37,457 nt of DNA from contig JAJYTY010000011.1 of assembly GCA_021792835.1 (NCBI GenBank), forward strand, positions 1 to 37,457, given 5' to 3'. A program made the position numbers and the translations under genes. Shown in pieces: positions 6,460 through 14,843 of this stretch; positions within the stretch are counted from its first letter, which is position 1; every line of letters starts with the position of its first letter. The notes beneath the pieces were generated by a model that worked only from the letters and a program-made list of their open reading frames with translations, had not been told where the DNA came from and ran no database searches. The DNA is from Pseudomonadota bacterium (GTDB lineage Bacteria > Pseudomonadota > Gammaproteobacteria > Burkholderiales > Burkholderiaceae_C).

Positions 6460-6582
6460 GCTCGCCGGCACCGTGTCGATGCCCGAGCGTAGACGCTTGG
6501 CGTCGAAGTCGTCGATCTGGTCGCCGATCGCCTCCGACTCCATGCGGCCAGGCGCCGATGGCGAGACAGCCTTGCCGTTGGC
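6460..6582 (-). pseudogene. Remnant of a second, related integrase gene
   Basis: Read on the minus strand, 41 codons encode a peptide that aligns without gaps to residues 338-378 of the intact integrase at 4050-5366. Here the core reads ESEAIGDQIDDFDAKRLRSG; in the intact protein the same stretch is EAEAIGDKIEAFEPKRLRSG. The match stops abruptly on both sides: the preceding catalytic Arg and the following His and Tyr are missing. It is thus a fragment of a paralogous recombinase gene, in the same orientation as the intact one. The surrounding 6389-6459 and 6583-6827 hold no gene I can support. Confidence 0.82.
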
Positions 6583-6827
6583 CCGGCGGCAAGACACGAA
6601 GCAGCCGCGCACCCGCTCGGTGCCGACAGGCCCGAACCTCAAGAAGCACACTGGATATGGCCCATCGCGCGCCCCCGCTTACCTTATGTAAGACCCGGTC
6701 GGCAATTTTCTGAATATTCTTCGCGGTTCGACGCAAACCGGACATATTGCCCCGCGGTGTCGCGCATCGATCCGGCGCGCGACCGGCTATGCTCGGCCCG
6801 AAATGCACAATGAGGAGGACCCTGCGC

Positions 6828-7586
6828 ATGGACACCGCTTCAGGCTGCACGATCTGCCGTGACGGAAGCGACGCGCCGCTGGAATTCAGTTTCGCCTACC
6901 AGCCGATCGTCCACCTGGGGTCGCGCACCATCTACGCGCGCGAGGCGCTGGTCCGGGGGCCGCAGGGAGAGTCGGCGGGCTCGGTGCTGCAGCGCATCGA
7001 CGACGCCAACCGCTACCGCTTCGACCAGGCCTGCCGCGTGCGCGCCATCGAGTCGGCCTGCGAATCCGGGCTGCGCGAGCGTGACCACGAGCGGCTGTCG
7101 ATCAACTTCCTGCCGCACGCGGTGTACCGTCCGGAGGTGTGCATCCAGACCACCTTGCGCACCGCGCGCGAACACCGGCTCGACGTGCGCGACATCATCT
7201 TCGAGGTCACCGAGGGCGAGCGCATCGACGACGGTCCGTGGTTCGCCGAGATCCTGCGCGAATACCGGCGCCAGGGATTCCTCACCGCGATCGACGATTT
7301 CGGCGCGGGATTCGCCGGGCTGCGCCTGCTGACGGACTTCCAGCCCGACCTGATCAAGCTCGACATGGACCTGGTGCGCAACGTCGATACGCTGCCGCCG
7401 CGCCAGGCCATCGCGCGTTCGGTGATCCGCCTGGCGCAGGAACTGGGGATCGCGCTGGTCGCCGAAGGCGTGGAAAGCGCCGGCGAACGCGACTTCTTCC
7501 TGCACGAGGGGGTCGAGCCGTTCCAGGGCTACCTGTTCGCGCGGCCGCAGTTGCGCGCGCTGGCGAACGCGGCCCACTGCACCTGA
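6828..7586 (+). CDS. EAL-domain cyclic-di-GMP phosphodiesterase
   Basis: A 252-residue stand-alone EAL protein that should hydrolyse c-di-GMP to pGpG in the cytoplasm. All key residues are visible: the EAL motif as REALVRG (Glu39), Asn93 in SINFLP, Glu126 in FEVTE, Asp156-Asp157 in IDDFGAGF, Lys178 in IKLDMD, Glu213 in VAEGVES and Gln233 in FQGYLFARP. There is no GGDEF or sensory domain; only about 20 residues precede the fold, including a CTIC pair (7-10). The start at 6828 is chosen because AGGAGGA lies eight bases upstream. The gene precedes the TonB receptor by 108 bp on the same strand. It marks the first likely chromosomal gene right of the element debris. Confidence 0.9.
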   Translation: MDTASGCTICRDGSDAPLEFSFAYQPIVHLGSRTIYAREALVRGPQGESAGSVLQRIDDANRYRFDQACRVRAIESACESGLRERDHERLSINFLPHAVYRPEVCIQTTLRTAREHRLDVRDIIFEVTEGERIDDGPWFAEILREYRRQGFLTAIDDFGAGFAGLRLLTDFQPDLIKLDMDLVRNVDTLPPRQAIARSVIRLAQELGIALVAEGVESAGERDFFLHEGVEPFQGYLFARPQLRALANAAHCT

Positions 7587-7694
7587 CCCACAACCCCCAC
7601 GCGTGCCGCGCGGCGCGCGGCTTTCGGCCACAGGCCATCGATGCACGAGGCGGGACGCCCGGCACTGCCAGAACAACACCAGGAGACAAGAAAC

Positions 7695-10007
7695 ATGCGC
7701 AGATTCGTCCCCCCGCATCATCCCGCGCGCTCACGCCGGCCTGGCGCGAGCCACGGCATCGCCGTGGTGCTGGCACTGGCCGCGGCGGGAATCGCCCATG
7801 CGGGGCCGGCGCCGACCGCGGCGGCCTCGGCGCCCGCGGTCCCGGTGGCGCCCGCCGCCTCCGCCCCGGCGGTGCAGTTGCAGACGGTGGTCGTGCACAG
7901 CGGGGCCATCGAGGGCTTCCGGGCGCCGCCGCGGCACTCCTACGTGATTCCCGGGCAGATCCTGCGCGACGAGCCGGCCTCGCAGTTGCCCGAGGCCATC
8001 GCGCGCAACCTGCCGGGAGCCGCGCTGACCCACGAGCAGGGCAATGACATGCAACCGACCCTGCGTTTCAACGGCTTTGCCGCGTCACCGCTGCTCGGCA
8101 CCCCGCAGGGCCTGTCGGTGTTCCAGGACGGGGTGCGAATCAACGAGCCCTTCGGCGACACGGTGAACTGGGACCTGATTCCCACCAACGCGATCCGTTC
8201 GATCTCGCTGGTGCCCTACGCCGACCCCGTGTTCGGGCTCAACACGCTGGGCGGCGCGGTGCTGCTGCGCACCTTCGACGGCAACAGCGCCCCCGGCGGC
8301 GAGGTCGGGATCGAGGCCGGCAGCTTCGGCAGGACCTCGGAGCAGGCACGCTTCGGCGGCAGCCATGGTGACTGGAGCTATTTCATCGCGGCGCACAACC
8401 AGCACGAGAACGGCTTCGCGCCGTACAACCCGAGCAGCAACCGCACGCTGTTCGCGAAGGCCACGCGCGATGCGGAGGGCAACCGCCTGGACCTGAGCTA
8501 CACCTTCGCCCAGAGCCACCTGTCGGGTTCGCAGACCCTGCCGCAGGAATGGATGAACACCCCGACGGACATCTACACGGTGCCCGACCACATCGACAAC
8601 CAGCTCAATTTCTTCAACATCGGCGACACCCAGGTGCTGTCGAAACACTGGCAGCTGACCGGGCGCGTGTACCTTCGCAACAGCGACCAGAGCGGTTTCA
8701 ACAGCAACGTCAACAACAACTACGACGGCAGCACGCCGAGCCTGAGCAACCCTGTCGCGAACAATGTGATCAACGGGCTGCAACAGCAGGCCCGCGGGAT
8801 CACGCTGGCGATTCGCAACGACCGCGCACTGGCCGGCATGCCCAACGTGCTCACGGCCGGCGTCGACTACGACCACCAGACGGTGGACTACACGCAGGCG
8901 CAGCAGGCGGCCACCTTCAACGCCCAGCGCTACACGCTGGGAATCGGGCCCTTCGACCAGTCATTGGTCAACCTCGGCGTGCACAACATCTACCGGGGCT
9001 TCTACGTGACCGAGAAGCTGTCACCGCGGCGCTGGATCGACCTTACGGCCGGCGGGCGCTACGAACAGGCCCGCGTCGACATGCACGACCGTCTCGGCGG
9101 CGCGCTCGGTGGAAACCACGACTACTCGCGCTTCAACCCCGAGGTCGGCGTGGACCTGCATTTCACGCCGCGCGCTTCCTATTTCCTGCGATTCGCGCAA
9201 GGCATGCGGGTGCCGATGCCGGTGGAGCTGACCTGCGCCAGCCCGACGGCGCCGTGCACCCTGCCCAACGTGCTGGTGGCCGACCCCTCGCTGCAGCCGG
9301 AGATCGCCCACACCGCGCAGGCCGGCGCGGTATGGCGCATGTCCGGGCTGCGGGTGCGGGCGATGTACACGCGCACCCAGCTCGACAACGCACTGCAGTT
9401 CATCAGCCTGGCCAGCATGACCCAGGGCTACTTCACCAACATCCCGCAGGAGCTGTTTCGCACCGCGACCCTGGACCTGAGCGGCGGTAGCGACCGCTGG
9501 CAATGGACGGCCTCGCTGAGCCACACCCTGGCCACCTACCAGTCGGCCTTCCTGGAACAGAGCGCGAACAACTCGAGCGCCGACGCCAGCGGCAACATCC
9601 AGGTGCAGCCGGGCGACCACCTGCCCAACCTGCCGACCTGGAGCGCCACGGTGTCCGCGCAGTACACGCCGAGCGAGCGCTGGGCACTGCGCGGCCAGGT
9701 CGTCGGCTACAGCGACCGCTACGCCCAGGGCGACGAGAACAACCAGGACGTGCACGGCACGGTGGGGGGCTTCGCCGTGGTCAACGTCGGCGCGCGCTAC
9801 AAGGTCGACCGGCATTGGCGCGTCGACCTGTCGGTGCACAACCTGTTCAACCGGGTCTACGCCGATTTCGGGCAGCTCGGGCAGAACGAGTTCACCGGCC
9901 CGGATCGCAGCTTCAGCAGCAATCCGGGCGCCTGGCGCAACACCCAGTTCGTCGCCCCGGGGGCGCCGCGCGGGATGTGGCTGGGCCTGAGCTACGCCTG
10001 GGACTGA
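7695..10007 (+). CDS. TonB-dependent outer membrane receptor
   Basis: A 770-residue outer membrane receptor. The ATG at 7695 has AGGAGA eight bases upstream. Residues 1-36 form a signal peptide (GIAVVLALAAAGIAHA); 37-60 are an Ala/Pro linker; a TonB-box-like QTVVV follows at 63-67. The plug domain covers about 80-190 (EAIARNLPGAALTHEQGNDM, RINEPFGDTVNWDLIP, GLNTLGGAVLLRT), and the rest is the beta-barrel with alternating strands, ending LFNRVYADFG ... GLSYAWD. The substrate is not evident; iron chelates, cobalamin, nickel and sugars are all possible for this family. The last residue is Asp rather than the usual Phe/Trp. Its stop lies one base from the stop of the converging gene. Confidence 0.92.
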   Translation: MRRFVPPHHPARSRRPGASHGIAVVLALAAAGIAHAGPAPTAAASAPAVPVAPAASAPAVQLQTVVVHSGAIEGFRAPPRHSYVIPGQILRDEPASQLPEAIARNLPGAALTHEQGNDMQPTLRFNGFAASPLLGTPQGLSVFQDGVRINEPFGDTVNWDLIPTNAIRSISLVPYADPVFGLNTLGGAVLLRTFDGNSAPGGEVGIEAGSFGRTSEQARFGGSHGDWSYFIAAHNQHENGFAPYNPSSNRTLFAKATRDAEGNRLDLSYTFAQSHLSGSQTLPQEWMNTPTDIYTVPDHIDNQLNFFNIGDTQVLSKHWQLTGRVYLRNSDQSGFNSNVNNNYDGSTPSLSNPVANNVINGLQQQARGITLAIRNDRALAGMPNVLTAGVDYDHQTVDYTQAQQAATFNAQRYTLGIGPFDQSLVNLGVHNIYRGFYVTEKLSPRRWIDLTAGGRYEQARVDMHDRLGGALGGNHDYSRFNPEVGVDLHFTPRASYFLRFAQGMRVPMPVELTCASPTAPCTLPNVLVADPSLQPEIAHTAQAGAVWRMSGLRVRAMYTRTQLDNALQFISLASMTQGYFTNIPQELFRTATLDLSGGSDRWQWTASLSHTLATYQSAFLEQSANNSSADASGNIQVQPGDHLPNLPTWSATVSAQYTPSERWALRGQVVGYSDRYAQGDENNQDVHGTVGGFAVVNVGARYKVDRHWRVDLSVHNLFNRVYADFGQLGQNEFTGPDRSFSSNPGAWRNTQFVAPGAPRGMWLGLSYAWD

Positions 10008-10008
10008 C

Positions 10009-10692
10009 TCAGCGCCCCGATGGGCCGTAGCGGCGCATTTGTTCGCGCTGCTGCGGGGTCAGCACCTCGCGGATCTGCTGCGCCGTCTCGAGGCGGTTGC
10101 GCAGCATCTGCAACCGCAGGTCGGACATCGCCTTGGCGGTCTTCATCACCGCGTCGATGTCGACCTTGGAGTGGTCGAAGTCCTGCCAGTGCGACAGCAT
10201 CAGCGTGTGCATGTCGGTCATCAAGGCCCACTGCTTCTTCGACTGCGACTGCTCGATGGCCTCGATCCTGTGCTGCTGGGCTTCGCTGAGCTGCAGGCGG
10301 CCCAGTCCTGAGCCCCAGGGTCCGAAGCCCCCCATCATCCACGGGCCCATGCCGCCCAGGCCGGCGCCCCAGCCGCCCATCATGCCGGGGCCCCAGCCGC
10401 CGCCACCCTGCCAGCCGGGGCCGCCGCCCGCGCCGCCATGCCATTCGCCCGGTCCGTAGCCGCCGCCCCAGCCGGGCCCGTTCATCATGCCGGGGCCCAT
10501 GCCGTAGCCGCAGCCGTAGCCGCGGCCATGGCCTGGCCCGTAGCCCGCTCCCGGAACGTAGCCGGGAGCCGCGGCGGCAGCCGCCGCGCCGCTGGCTGCC
10601 GGCGCGGCCTGCACCGGCGCTGCGGCAAGGCCCAGCGCCAACAGGGGCGCGGCCGCCAGCATGCACAAGGTACGTTGGTTCACGATGTTCAT
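10009..10692 (-). CDS. Spy/CpxP-like periplasmic protein with Gly/Met-rich linker
   Basis: A 227-residue exported protein. The ATG at 10692 is preceded by GAAGGAGAG. Residues 1-29 are a signal peptide (LAAAPLLALGLAAAPVQA). Residues about 45-140 are a low-complexity stretch rich in Gly, Met, Trp, Pro and His (GPGHGRGYGCGYGMGPGMM). The C-terminal 90 residues are helical with an LQLSEAQQHRIEAIEQ start and an LTPQQREQMRRY end, the LTxxQ signature of the Spy/CpxP/ZraP class of periplasmic chaperone and metal-response proteins. The Met/His content would suit metal (for example copper) binding, which is inference. It lies 99 bp downstream of the SHOCT gene on the same strand. Confidence 0.78.
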   Translation of the reverse strand: MNIVNQRTLCMLAAAPLLALGLAAAPVQAAPAASGAAAAAAAPGYVPGAGYGPGHGRGYGCGYGMGPGMMNGPGWGGGYGPGEWHGGAGGGPGWQGGGGWGPGMMGGWGAGLGGMGPWMMGGFGPWGSGLGRLQLSEAQQHRIEAIEQSQSKKQWALMTDMHTLMLSHWQDFDHSKVDIDAVMKTAKAMSDLRLQMLRNRLETAQQIREVLTPQQREQMRRYGPSGR

Positions 10693-10791
10693 GATGCTCT
10701 CCTTCTGGGTGATGCGGGTTGCGGCGCCGGACATGGCGCAGACTGGCCCTCCTCCCGGAGGGCGGCATGCGCAGGCCCTCCGCGGCGCCTG

Positions 10792-11052
10792 TCAGCGCCC
10801 CCGCAGGTCGGCGCGCCGGCGCTTGTACTCGTCGGCGTCGATCTCTCCACGCGCGTAGCGCTCGTCGAGAATGTCCAGCGCGTCGCGCGAGGCGTGGCGG
10901 CGACCGCGCCGGGAGTCGAAGGCGTCGCGCAGCGGGCCGATCGCGAACACCACGACCAGCACGAGCAGCAGCAGCATGAACAAGCCGCCGAAACCCCCGC
11001 CCATGCCATAGCCCATGCCGTAGCCCCAGCCGCCAGGATGTCCGTACCACAT
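10792..11052 (-). CDS. Small membrane protein with SHOCT domain
   Basis: An 86-residue protein: a Gly/Met/Trp/His-rich N-terminus (MWYGHPGGWGYGMGYGMGGG), one transmembrane helix at about 22-41 (FGGLFMLLLLVLVVVFAIGP) and a C-terminal SHOCT domain (ALDILDERYARGEIDADEYK). SHOCT domains are short oligomerisation-like modules commonly found at protein ends. The start at 11052 has GGAGG ten bases upstream. The N-terminus resembles that of the neighbouring Spy-like protein in composition, so both may respond to the same metal or envelope stress. A TACCCATACGGTA palindrome lies about 25-40 bp upstream. Confidence 0.78.
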   Translation of the reverse strand: MWYGHPGGWGYGMGYGMGGGFGGLFMLLLLVLVVVFAIGPLRDAFDSRRGRRHASRDALDILDERYARGEIDADEYKRRRADLRGR

Positions 11053-11189
11053 GGTTTTCGAGCCTCCAGTCGCTCTCGTACCCATACGGTAGTCCGGCTC
11101 GCGACGGGTGCCCTTGATCTGCCCCAACAATGCGCGCCGGCGGCGCGCGCCACGCAGCAAGCCAAGGGGCGCCGCGGTTGGCGCCGCGG

Positions 11190-12038
11190 CTATGCGGCGG
11201 CGGCCAGGCGGCGCGGCAGTTGCGCCGGGGACAGCGGGCGCGAGTACCACCAGCCCTGCCCCAGGTCGCAGCCGAGCTCGCGGCTGATGCGCGCCTGCGC
11301 CGGCAGCTCGATCCCCTCGGCAACGACCTGCATGTGCAGGCGGTGCGCCATCGACACGACCGCGTGGGCGATGGTGCGCGAGCGCTCGCAGGCTGCAAGC
11401 CCCTGCACCAGCGACGCGTCGAGCTTGAGGCTGTGAGGGCGCAGTTGCGCCAGCATCGCCAGGTTGGAGTAGCCGGTGCCGAAATCGTCGATCGAGATGC
11501 GCAGCCCGCTGTCGGCGAGTTGCGCGAGGTGATCCGCCACGCGCTCGGGCCAGCGGCTCACCGTGCGCTCGGTGATCTCCAGGGTCATGGCCTCGCAGGG
11601 CAGGCCGATGTCGTGCAGGTACCGCACCCACAGCTGGGTGGTGGGGCGCGAGGCCAGTTGCATCTGGGTCACGTTGACCCCCACGCGCACCTCGCTTGCG
11701 CTGCCGCGACGCAGGCGCAGGCATTCGTCGGCCGCGGCGCGGAACACCCAGTCGCCGATGTCCAGGATCAGGCCGCTGTCCTCGGCCAGCCCGATGAAGC
11801 GCTGCGGCTCGATGCTGCCCAGGCTCGGATGCTCCCAGCGCAGCAGTGCCTCGAAGGATCGGGTCGCGCCGTCCTCGACGCTGCAGATGGGCTGGTACAC
11901 GAGATGGAACTGGTCGCGCGCGAGCGCATGCCGCAATTCATGCTGCAGCATGCGCTCGTGCGCGGGTGCGCGGCGCGCCGCGCCGGGGACCCCGGTTCGG
12001 CGCGCCGGGCCGCGGCAAAGCGCGGCGGGAAGGCGCAT
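11190..12038 (-). CDS. EAL-domain phosphodiesterase coupled to a lipoprotein gene
   Basis: A 282-residue EAL protein with a complete active site: FEALLRWEHP (Glu63), NVTQMQ (Asn122), LEITER (Glu154), IDDFGTGYSN (Asp184-Asp185), LKLDASLV (Lys205), VVAEGIE (Glu241) and Gln261 in GQGWWYSRPL. It should degrade c-di-GMP. About 30 basic residues precede the domain; there is no sensor, GGDEF or membrane segment. Its ATG (12038-12036) shares one base with the stop of the upstream lipoprotein gene (TGATG), which implies translational coupling and a shared task. The frame is open further upstream, but that stretch lies inside the lipoprotein gene. Confidence 0.9.
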   Translation of the reverse strand: MRLPAALCRGPARRTGVPGAARRAPAHERMLQHELRHALARDQFHLVYQPICSVEDGATRSFEALLRWEHPSLGSIEPQRFIGLAEDSGLILDIGDWVFRAAADECLRLRRGSASEVRVGVNVTQMQLASRPTTQLWVRYLHDIGLPCEAMTLEITERTVSRWPERVADHLAQLADSGLRISIDDFGTGYSNLAMLAQLRPHSLKLDASLVQGLAACERSRTIAHAVVSMAHRLHMQVVAEGIELPAQARISRELGCDLGQGWWYSRPLSPAQLPRRLAAAA

Positions 12039-13780
12039 CAGTGGTCGCCCGAATGCGACGACTGGTCGCCGCCCTGCGGGTTGCGGCTGGACTCCGACAG
12101 CTGCGACATGAAGTCGCCCTGGATGTTCAGCAGCGCGCTGCCGGCCGAGGAACCCAGGATCAGTGAACGGCTTCCCATCACGTAGTAGCCGGTTCCGCTC
12201 AGGCTCAGCGGGGTCCCGGTCAGGCTCAGGCTCAGCGAGGGCGCCTCGAGAATGAATGGCGCCGGCTGCGCGCCGGCAACCTCGCTCCACGTGATCGGCG
12301 CGGCCGAGTTCTGCAGCAGGGTCGCGCTCGGCAGGTAGTAGGCGCCGTGGCCGTCGTCGAAGCTGACGTCGTTCTGGCCGGCCGCGACGCCGCTCGGGGA
12401 GCTCATGCTCCAGGAAGTCGGCGCGGGTGTCACGCACATCGCCAGACTGCCCAGCGAGTCGTCGCTGCGGTTGGACACGGACAGCGCGCCGAGGTCGAAG
12501 CGCAGCGGGAATTCCCCACTGGGGCACCCGGCCACGCCCTCGGTGTGCGAGGGCGGCGCATAGCCATTCCACGCCGGGACGGCGCCGGCCGGCGCCAGCG
12601 CCGCGTTGAACTCGGTCAGCAAGCCGCTGCCGGTGTTGATGCCGCCGCCCTGGATCGAGTAGGCCTGCTGGGTCGACAGGCCCGTCGGCAGGGAGCCGAT
12701 CTTGGCGCGGAACTGGTAGCTGTTGTGCGCGGCGTCCTGCACGTCGAGCTTGAGCAGGTTGCCCACCAGGGTCCCCGACACTGCGTGGTCGCTGGATGTC
12801 ACGTTGCCCCCGGCGTCGACGCTGACGGCGGTGTCCACCAGCACCTCGGCGGCGTTGGGGGTGGGCGTTGCGCCGCTGCCGCCGCCGGTGTTGACCGCGA
12901 CGTCCACCGGAGTCTCGGCGATCACCGCCTGGAGCTCATAGGTGCCGGGCACCACGCTCTGCACGTTGGCGTCGAGCACATCGCCGAGGTCCAGCTCCGG
13001 GCCGAAGCGCGGGTCGGCGAGGATCGCCGTCTGCAGCATGGGCAACTGCGAGCAGGTGCCGCCGAGTTCGGCGGCTGCGGCCGCCAGCGTCGTCGACGCC
13101 GAATTGCCCGCACCGAGGGTGGCATTGGCGGCGATCAGCCCTGCCAGGTCGACCGTCGACGACACCGTCACCGACGGCGTGCAGTAGCCGTCGCCGACCG
13201 CCTTCACGGCGGCGGCGATGGCCAGGATGTCGTTGCGGTAGCTGGCCAGCGTGACGGCGTAGCCGGCCGGCGTCAGCCCACTGAAACTTCCACCGTGGGT
13301 CTGTGCGTACACCGCCAGCGCGGCCGTGGTCACCGGGCTGATGTCCAGGTCCGGCAGGTTGGTGGTGGTCAGCGCGCCGACGGCGGCCAGCATGTCGGAC
13401 TGCCCGAGGTAGCTGGTCAGTTCGAGCGAGGCGCCGCTGGAGGTGGCCTGCGGGTCGGCGGCATTGGCGAAGATCGGCACGCTGCCGCTGGGCAGGCTGA
13501 CGTTGATGGTGAATCCGCCCTGCGCGTTGGCGCTGATGCTGCCGATGGTCGTGCCGCCGTCTGCCAGCGGCTTGCCTGCGGTGATGGTGACGGTGGCCCC
13601 GGCCATCGGCGCGTCGATCGCGGTACCGCTGAACGAGGAGCTGGCCGGCACTCCGCCGCTGCCGCCGCCGCCGCCACAGCCCGCCAGGGCGAGCGCGACG
13701 GCCGCGGCGGCCGGCAGCAACACGAAACGCAGTCGACGGGACTGTCGGGACTTGTGTCGGGGCTTGGATGGATGTTGCAT
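12038..13780 (-). CDS. Large predicted lipoprotein of unknown function
   Basis: A 580-residue exported protein. The ATG at 13780 has GGGAG six bases upstream. A basic N-terminus, hydrophobic core and lipobox LAGC (Cys35) followed by a Gly run indicate a lipoprotein. Residues about 50-105 resemble a carboxypeptidase-regulatory/Big-type beta-sandwich (FSGTAIDAPMAGATVTITAG). The rest is rich in Ala, Ser, Thr and Gly, with a helical central part and a beta-rich C-terminal half; no catalytic motif is visible. It ends in a polar tail (GGDQSSHSGDH). It heads a two-gene unit with the EAL protein and is divergent from the DUF6502 gene. Confidence 0.8.
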   Translation of the reverse strand: MQHPSKPRHKSRQSRRLRFVLLPAAAAVALALAGCGGGGGSGGVPASSSFSGTAIDAPMAGATVTITAGKPLADGGTTIGSISANAQGGFTINVSLPSGSVPIFANAADPQATSSGASLELTSYLGQSDMLAAVGALTTTNLPDLDISPVTTAALAVYAQTHGGSFSGLTPAGYAVTLASYRNDILAIAAAVKAVGDGYCTPSVTVSSTVDLAGLIAANATLGAGNSASTTLAAAAAELGGTCSQLPMLQTAILADPRFGPELDLGDVLDANVQSVVPGTYELQAVIAETPVDVAVNTGGGSGATPTPNAAEVLVDTAVSVDAGGNVTSSDHAVSGTLVGNLLKLDVQDAAHNSYQFRAKIGSLPTGLSTQQAYSIQGGGINTGSGLLTEFNAALAPAGAVPAWNGYAPPSHTEGVAGCPSGEFPLRFDLGALSVSNRSDDSLGSLAMCVTPAPTSWSMSSPSGVAAGQNDVSFDDGHGAYYLPSATLLQNSAAPITWSEVAGAQPAPFILEAPSLSLSLTGTPLSLSGTGYYVMGSRSLILGSSAGSALLNIQGDFMSQLSESSRNPQGGDQSSHSGDH

Positions 13781-13841
13781 CGTGGACTCCCTGATCGATG
13801 GTGATGTGAGCGGGGCGCGGCGAGGATGTCGCGTCGACGCA

Positions 13842-13869
13842 ATCTTAGATGGGAAAAATTCCCAGTCAA
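13842..13869 (-). promoter_or_regulatory. Promoter of the lipoprotein-EAL operon with palindromic operator
   Basis: On the minus strand TTGACT (13869-13864) and TAAGAT (13847-13842) are separated by 16 bases, a good sigma70-type match. The spacer is almost filled by the palindrome TGGGAA-TTT-TTCCCA (13850-13864), which touches the -35 box. A protein bound there would block polymerase. It lies 62-89 bp upstream of the lipoprotein start, in the 151-bp divergent region, so the same site could also affect the DUF6502 gene. Confidence 0.65.
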
Positions 13870-13931
13870 ATTCTTTTTTCTGCTACATTCGTTTGCAACG
13901 ACCCACCCGACACGAAACACCTCCCACGATC

Positions 13932-14843
13932 ATGGGACGCCGCACCACCCCGCTGTCAGCAGCCGCGCACCCGAAACTCGGGCCGGGCGCCGCGCAGGAG
14001 GCACTGCGCGCGTGGGCGCGCGTGCAGGCGCCGCTGTGCCGCCTGCTGCTGGGGACCGGGGTCGACTACGGACAGGCCGCCGCCGAGCTGCGCGAGGTGT
14101 TTCTCGAGCAGGCGCATGCGCAACTGCAGCGCAGCGCGGCACCGGACACCGATTCGGCGCTGAGCCTGTTGTCCGGAGTGCACCGCAAGGACGTACGGCG
14201 CTGGCGCACGCAGGGGCAGCGGCCGTCCGCCCGCGCCCCCATGTCCATCGGCGCGCAGGTGTTCGCGCGCTGGGCCGCGCTGCCCGGCTACCGCGGGCGC
14301 GACCGCCGGCCGCTGCCGCTGCCGCGCACCGGCGAGCCGCCATCCTTCGAGGCGCTGACCCGCCTGGTCACGCGCGACGTGCACCCGTTCACGGTGCTGC
14401 AGGAGATGGCCCGCAAGGGGCTGGTCGCCACCGAAGTGCGCGATGGCGTGGAAACCGTGTTGCCGCGACGCGACGGCGCGGTGCCGGTCGCCGACCTGCA
14501 GGAACTGCTCGAGGTACTGGCGATGAACCTTGCCGACCATGCCGCCGCCGCGGTCGCCAATCTCGACGGCCAGGCACCGCGACTGGAGCAAAGCGTGTTC
14601 GCCGACGGACTCAGCGCGGCATCGACGCAGCGCCTGGCGCTCCTGGCGCGCCGGCTGTGGGAACGCGCCCGCACGGAGATGGTGGCCGAGGCCCTCAAGT
14701 GCCTGGAAAGCGACCGCGGTGACACGGCGGCCGACCGTCGTATACGCTTCGGCGCCTACTACTGGAACACCCCGGGCGACGAAACGGCCGACGCGGCACC
14801 GACCCGAGCCCCGCAACCGATCGAATCCGAGGAACCGACGTGA
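13932..14843 (+). CDS. DUF6502 family protein, possible regulator
   Basis: A 303-residue cytoplasmic protein that I assign to the DUF6502 family from its layout: an N-terminal helical block (PLCRLLLGTGVDYGQAAAEL), then ALSLLSGVHRKDVRRW at about 75-93, a GAQVFARWAALPGYR segment, and a second winged-helix-like block (FEALTRLVTRDVHPFTVLQE, then RKGLVA). The two blocks read like helix-turn-helix folds, so DNA binding is a reasonable inference. The start is the first ATG after the divergent spacer. Its stop overlaps the next ATG as TGATG, coupling it to the DUF5666 gene, a pairing I recall from other betaproteobacteria. Confidence 0.78.
   Translation: MGRRTTPLSAAAHPKLGPGAAQEALRAWARVQAPLCRLLLGTGVDYGQAAAELREVFLEQAHAQLQRSAAPDTDSALSLLSGVHRKDVRRWRTQGQRPSARAPMSIGAQVFARWAALPGYRGRDRRPLPLPRTGEPPSFEALTRLVTRDVHPFTVLQEMARKGLVATEVRDGVETVLPRRDGAVPVADLQELLEVLAMNLADHAAAAVANLDGQAPRLEQSVFADGLSAASTQRLALLARRLWERARTEMVAEALKCLESDRGDTAADRRIRFGAYYWNTPGDETADAAPTRAPQPIESEEPT

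Noticed and set aside
11530-12572. N-terminal extension of the second EAL protein to 460 residues
   Set aside because: The extension is within the lipoprotein gene in another frame and has no recognisable domain; the TGATG coupling marks 12038 as the start.
12347-13804. Plus-strand ORF of 485 codons opposite the lipoprotein
   Set aside because: Low-complexity Arg/Gly/Val/His sequence without domains; the opposite strand has a signal peptide, lipobox and ribosome site.
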